Source: an uncultured Halioglobus sp.
GTDB lineage: Bacteria; Pseudomonadota; Gammaproteobacteria; Pseudomonadales; Halieaceae
Assembly (NCBI GenBank): GCA_905480565.1
Contig: CAJQQW010000300.1
Location: 1 to 8,717 of the forward strand
DNA length: 8,717 bases
Direction of reading: 5' to 3'
Under the pieces are notes generated by a model. It had not been told where the DNA came from, made no database searches, and worked only from the letters and a program-made list of their open reading frames with translations. The position numbers were made by a program, and so were the translations under genes. Shown piece by piece: positions 5,626 to 8,717 of the stretch. Each line of letters begins with the position of its first letter. Position 1 is the first letter of the stretch.

Positions 5626-6855
5626 CTAGAAGAGGACGCGGCTGCGCAGCGTTCCCTCGATAGTGGCCAGTTTTTCGAGCGCCAGCTTACTGTATTCAGC
5701 ATCGATATCGATGACCACGTAGCCAACGGATTCATCGGTTTGCAGGTACTGGGCCGAAACGTTTATCCGGTTTTCAGAAAATATGCTGTTAATGGCGCTC
5801 ATAACACCGGGTACGTTGCGGTGGATGTGCAGCAGGCGGTGACTACCCGCATGCTCGGGCAGGTTGACCTCGGGTAGGTTGACCGAGGAGGTGGTTGTGC
5901 CGTTATCACTGTAGTGGGCCAGCTTTTCGGCCACTTCCACGCCGATATTTTCCTGTGCTTCCAGCGTGCTGCCGCCGATATGGGGGGTGAGTAAGGTGTT
6001 ATCAAACTGCCGTAAGGGGGAGCGGAACTCCTCGTCATTAGAGCGCGGCTCTTGGGGGAATACATCGATACCAGCCCCCGCCAGCCGTTTCTCCTTCAGC
6101 GCGTCAGCCAGCGCATCGATATTCACTACGGTGCCGCGGGAGGCGTTGATCAGGATACTGCCGGGACTCATTTTTGCCAGCTCCGCAGGGCCTATCAGGT
6201 TCTGGGTAGAGCTGTGCTCGGGCACGTGCAGGCTCACTACGTGAGCGGTTTGCAGCAATTCATCCAGGCTGGCGACCTGCTGGGCATTGCCAAGGGGCAA
6301 CTTGTTGCTGAGATCGTGGAACTTGACCCGCATGCCCAGTCCCTCTGCCATCACACCCAGTTGCATACCAATGTTGCCGTAGCCAATGATGCCCAGCGTT
6401 TTGCCACGGATTTCAAAAGAGTTGGCGGCGCTTTTGTGCCATTCGCCCCGGTGCGCCGCTGCGTTTTTGCTGGCAACACCCCGGAGCAACAGAATCGCCT
6501 CCGCCAATACCAGTTCGGCGACGCTGCGGGTATTTGAAAAAGGCGCATTGAAAACCGCGATCCCGCGCTGGGTGGCAGCATCAAGATCCACCTGATTAGT
6601 GCCAATGCAGAAACAGCCCACGGCGACCAGTTTCTTTGCGGCGGTAAATATCTCCTCTGAAAGCTGTGTTCTCGAGCGGATGCCAATGAAATGCGCGTCG
6701 GCGATTGCGCTCTTCAATTCTTCAACGGGCAGTGCTTTCGGGTGCTGGTCAATGTTGTTGTAGCCGGCACTCCGCAGCGCCTCCACAGCAGAGGGGTGGA
6801 CGCCCTCAAGCAGCAAAAACTTGATTTTGCTTTTTTGCAGAGATTGTTGCGACAT
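5626..6855 (-). CDS. serA: D-3-phosphoglycerate dehydrogenase SerA
   Basis: A 409-residue cytoplasmic enzyme that oxidises 3-phosphoglycerate to 3-phosphohydroxypyruvate, the first step of L-serine synthesis. It aligns almost without gaps to E. coli SerA (410 residues), which it closely resembles throughout. The Rossmann motif GYGNIG lies at 158-163. The catalytic residues R240 (NASRGT), E269 (FPQEP) and H292 (TPHIGGST) are at the E. coli positions. A C-terminal ACT domain (about 335-409) keeps HIHRNVPG and N365, the serine-binding residues (H345, N347, N365), so feedback inhibition by serine is expected. The start is the ATG at 6855 (MSQQSLQKSK): it matches the family N-terminus and has GGGGAG 8 nt upstream. 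The frame continues 28 codons further upstream but that stretch is not conserved. It is divergent from the flavoprotein gene. Confidence 0.97.
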   Translation of the reverse strand: MSQQSLQKSKIKFLLLEGVHPSAVEALRSAGYNNIDQHPKALPVEELKSAIADAHFIGIRSRTQLSEEIFTAAKKLVAVGCFCIGTNQVDLDAATQRGIAVFNAPFSNTRSVAELVLAEAILLLRGVASKNAAAHRGEWHKSAANSFEIRGKTLGIIGYGNIGMQLGVMAEGLGMRVKFHDLSNKLPLGNAQQVASLDELLQTAHVVSLHVPEHSSTQNLIGPAELAKMSPGSILINASRGTVVNIDALADALKEKRLAGAGIDVFPQEPRSNDEEFRSPLRQFDNTLLTPHIGGSTLEAQENIGVEVAEKLAHYSDNGTTTSSVNLPEVNLPEHAGSHRLLHIHRNVPGVMSAINSIFSENRINVSAQYLQTDESVGYVVIDIDAEYSKLALEKLATIEGTLRSRVLF

Positions 6856-6863
6856 GGTTAAGG

Positions 6864-6869
6864 CTCCCC
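6864..6869 (-). promoter_or_regulatory. Shine-Dalgarno sequence that fixes the serA start
   Basis: GGGGAG on the minus strand lies 8 nt before the ATG at 6855. It decides in favour of this start over the longer in-frame ATG at 6939, whose extra 28 residues have no counterpart in E. coli SerA. Confidence 0.75.
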
Positions 6870-6919
6870 GGCGACCCGCCGCAGTGCCCTCCGCGATGCG
6901 AAGGGGGGTGAAAAAAGGC

Positions 6920-6937
6920 GCGTATGTTACCATACGC
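6920..6937. promoter_or_regulatory. Perfect inverted repeat (operator candidate) between serA and the flavoprotein gene
   Basis: GCGTATG and CATACGC form a perfect 7-bp inverted repeat around a 4-bp centre (ttac), in the middle of the 113-bp divergent intergenic region. It is well placed for a regulator that could act on both genes. I do not recognise it as the site of a specific protein. Confidence 0.45.
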
Positions 6938-6963
6938 ACCCCTTGAAACTCGCACCCCTTGAA
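6935..6963 (+). repeat. 13-bp direct repeat just upstream of the flavoprotein gene
   Basis: CGCACCCCTTGAA occurs at 6935-6947 and again at 6951-6963, with a 16-bp period. The second copy ends six bases before the ATG at 6969. The first copy overlaps the right arm of the adjacent inverted repeat. The purpose is unknown: it could be a duplicated regulatory half-site or a recent slippage duplication. Confidence 0.7.
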
Positions 6964-6968
6964 GATTG

Positions 6969-8378
6969 ATGAAGGAAACGTTGCCCGCTATCGATAACGC
7001 CATCTTGTCTCGTTTGGAGTCTATTGTAGGCCCTGAGCGGCTTCTTAAGGATGAGGAGTCGCTGCAGCGATACGGACGCGACTGGACGCGTGTTTATGCA
7101 CCGAGACCAGGGGCGGTTGTGTTGCCCGGGAGTGTGGAAGAAGTGCAGGCCGTTGTGCGATTGGCGGCGGCAGAGGGTGTCGCAATTGTGCCCTCCGGTG
7201 GCCGCACTGGCCTGAGCGCCGGGGCTGTTGCCTGCAGGGGTGAACTGGTGCTGGCGCTGGACCGCCTCAACGACATCGCCGACTTCAATCCGGTTGATCG
7301 CACGGTGCGCTGTGGCGCGGGGGTGGTGACCCAGCAACTACAGGAATTCGCCGCCGCACACGCGCTTTATTACCCGGTCGATTTCGCTTCCAGCGGCTCC
7401 AGTCAGATCGGCGGTAACGTGTCGACCAATGCCGGTGGCATCAAGGTGATTCGATACGGTATGACCCGGGATTGGGTTGCGGGTATTAAACTGGTGGATG
7501 GAACCGGTGAATTGCTCGATCTCAACCGCGGTCTGGTCAAAAACAATGCCGGGTACGACCTGCGGCAGCTGGTGATTGGCGCTGAGGGAACCCTCGGTGT
7601 GGTGGTGGAGGTGACCATGCGGCTCGCGGTAACCCCGAGGGAACCCGTAGTCCTGGTGCTGGGCGTTCCCGACATGCGCGCTATTATGCGGGTGCTCGAC
7701 GTTTATCAGGGCGCTCTGGCACTGAGCGCATTCGAGTTTTTTTCGGAGCCCGCCTTGCAGAAAGTGATCGAGCACAGCGGGTTGCAACGCCCCTTTGAGA
7801 CGCCCACCGACTATTACGCGCTGTTGGAGATCGAGGACCAACACGCGGCGGGAATGGACAGGGCGCTGGAGCTTTTCGAGCATTGTGTTGAACAGGGATG
7901 GGCGCTTGATGGCGTGGTTAGCCAGAGTGTGGCTCAGGCGGAATCCCTGTGGCGTTTACGCGAAGATATCTCAGAGACGATTTCACGCTGGACTCCCTAC
8001 AAAAATGATATATCAACGGTTGTTTCGCGGATTCCAGATTTCCTCGCCGAGGTGGAGACCGTGGTCAGCCAGAATTACCCCGATTTCGAGATCATATGGT
8101 TCGGCCATATCGGTGACGGCAACGTCCACCTGAACGTGCTCAAACCCGAGGGTTTGCCAATGGATGACTTCCAGCGTCGCTGTGGCGATGTCAGCCGCTG
8201 GGTGTTTGATATTGTTCAGCGCTATGGCGGCAGCGTGTCCGCGGAGCATGGCATTGGTCTGCTGAAGAAAGACTACCTGCACTTCAGCCGGTCAGCCCAT
8301 GAGGTGGCCATCATGCGGCAGGTTAAACAGGCGTTTGACCCCCGCGGAATAATGAACCCCGGCAAGATTTTTGATTAA
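6969..8378 (+). CDS. FAD-linked D-2-hydroxyglutarate dehydrogenase-like oxidoreductase
   Basis: A 469-residue flavoprotein of the GlcD / D-lactate dehydrogenase / D2HGDH family. The N-terminal PCMH FAD-binding domain (about 40-220) shows VPSGGRTGLSAG (74-85), GGNVSTNAGG (148-157) and GAEGTLG (204-210). The C-terminal FAD-oxidase domain shows WRLREDIS (328-335), YKNDIS (344-349), GHIGDGNVHLN (379-389) with H380 and H387, and SAEHGIG (424-430) with E426-H427. The two histidines and the glutamate fit the metal site of this family. D2HGDH oxidises D-2-hydroxyglutarate to 2-oxoglutarate, passing electrons to ETF. The assignment over glycolate or D-lactate dehydrogenase rests on the divergent serA: in Pseudomonas the two activities are coupled, because SerA makes D-2-hydroxyglutarate. 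There are no glcE/glcF genes beside it. The ATG at 6969 is preferred; a TTG immediately before it is possible. The Shine-Dalgarno sequence is weak (GAAG). Confidence 0.82.
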   Translation: MKETLPAIDNAILSRLESIVGPERLLKDEESLQRYGRDWTRVYAPRPGAVVLPGSVEEVQAVVRLAAAEGVAIVPSGGRTGLSAGAVACRGELVLALDRLNDIADFNPVDRTVRCGAGVVTQQLQEFAAAHALYYPVDFASSGSSQIGGNVSTNAGGIKVIRYGMTRDWVAGIKLVDGTGELLDLNRGLVKNNAGYDLRQLVIGAEGTLGVVVEVTMRLAVTPREPVVLVLGVPDMRAIMRVLDVYQGALALSAFEFFSEPALQKVIEHSGLQRPFETPTDYYALLEIEDQHAAGMDRALELFEHCVEQGWALDGVVSQSVAQAESLWRLREDISETISRWTPYKNDISTVVSRIPDFLAEVETVVSQNYPDFEIIWFGHIGDGNVHLNVLKPEGLPMDDFQRRCGDVSRWVFDIVQRYGGSVSAEHGIGLLKKDYLHFSRSAHEVAIMRQVKQAFDPRGIMNPGKIFD

Positions 8379-8486
8379 ACTGACAGTATGAGTGAATGGC
8401 CAACGGCTAGTTAGCAAGCGCTTACGAATCTCACAGGCTATTTTTAGCTCTATTTATGCTCAATAGCTTAGCTACCGCATGGCGCA

Positions 8487-8717
8487 TTACTGGGGGTAAA
8501 GCGTCTTTACCCCCGCCGGCGTGCCGAGCAGGAGAACGTCGGCGGGCTTGAGCGCGAACAGTCCGTTTGTGACCACGCCAGTAATATTGTTGATCGTTTC
8601 TTCCATGGTGAGTGGCTGTGCAATCGGGAAATGATAGAGATCGATAATCACGTTGCCGTTGTCCGTGACAACACCCTCCCGATAAACCGGATCCCCGCCC
8701 AGCTTGACCAGTTCCCG
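8487..8717 (-). CDS. rpiA: Ribose-5-phosphate isomerase A, C-terminal part (truncated by window edge)
   Basis: The frame is open on the minus strand from base 8717 down to a TAA at 8487-8489 and encodes the last 76 residues of RpiA. RpiA interconverts ribose-5-phosphate and ribulose-5-phosphate in the pentose phosphate pathway in the cytoplasm. The segment reads [24 protein letters not shown], then [27 protein letters not shown]. It follows E. coli RpiA closely, with the conserved VVTDNGN and GVVT.GLFA motifs and a normal C-terminal end. The catalytic residues are further upstream, outside the window. The gene converges on the flavoprotein gene, leaving 108 bp between the stops. A perfect 10-bp inverted repeat is embedded in its last codons. 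Confidence 0.93.
   Translation of the reverse strand, partial: RELVKLGGDPVYREGVVTDNGNVIIDLYHFPIAQPLTMEETINNITGVVTNGLFALKPADVLLLGTPAGVKTLYPQ
8492..8514. repeat. Perfect 10-bp inverted repeat in the last codons of rpiA
   Basis: GGGGGTAAAG (8492-8501) and CTTTACCCCC (8505-8514) are exact complements around a 3-nt loop, ending two bases before the rpiA stop triplet. Neither strand has a T tract after it, so it is not a canonical intrinsic terminator. It could still protect or define 3' ends of the two convergent transcripts. Confidence 0.7.

Noticed and set aside
6052..6537. 161-codon open frame on the plus strand
   Set aside because: It is antisense to the highly conserved serA coding sequence and carries no motif of its own.
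6856..6939. 28-residue N-terminal extension of SerA from an upstream ATG
   Set aside because: The ATG at 6855 has a good Shine-Dalgarno sequence and matches the family N-terminus. The extension would also cover the intergenic repeats.
7338..7883. 181-codon open frame on the minus strand
   Set aside because: It is antisense to the FAD-binding domain of the flavoprotein; that gene's motifs are intact in the plus frame.
8446..8468. AT-rich bulged stem-loop as a terminator for the flavoprotein gene
   Set aside because: The stem is seven weak pairs with a 2-nt bulge and no T tract follows it on the plus strand.

Overview
The window looks like a piece of a gammaproteobacterial chromosome. The likeliest source is a marine, OM60/NOR5 (Halieaceae)-like or neighbouring lineage. 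This assignment is an inference from three things: a proteobacterial Calvin-cycle-subtype class II aldolase, a Pseudomonas-like serA / FAD-dehydrogenase / rpiA neighbourhood, and a large TonB-dependent receptor beside a TPR-sulfotransferase, a pair I associate with oligotrophic marine bacteria and sphingomonads. No rRNA or other taxonomic marker is present. I saw no tRNA, CRISPR array, insertion sequence or phage gene.

Left part (1-1278, plus strand): the 3' end of fba, followed at once by a GTG-started alpha/beta hydrolase whose start shares one base with the fba stop. They are probably translationally coupled.

Middle (1275-5375, minus strand): a TonB-dependent outer-membrane receptor, a strong hairpin terminator just after its stop, then a TPR-sulfotransferase. 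The sulfotransferase and the hydrolase are convergent and overlap by four bases at their stops. This two-gene block sits between housekeeping genes and looks like the accessory part of the window. The receptor has a 250-bp upstream region with several dyad-symmetric elements.

Right part (5626-8717): serA (minus) and a D-2-hydroxyglutarate dehydrogenase-like flavoprotein gene (plus) are divergent across about 113 bp that holds a perfect inverted repeat and a 13-bp direct repeat. The C-terminal end of rpiA (minus, truncated by the window edge) converges on the flavoprotein gene. SerA can dispose of electrons by reducing 2-oxoglutarate to D-2-hydroxyglutarate, and the flavoprotein re-oxidises that product, so the divergent pair makes metabolic sense as the entry to serine synthesis.

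The core genes are conventional. The best candidates for something undescribed are the receptor/TPR-sulfotransferase pair with its terminator and structured leader, and the repeats in the serA/flavoprotein intergenic region.
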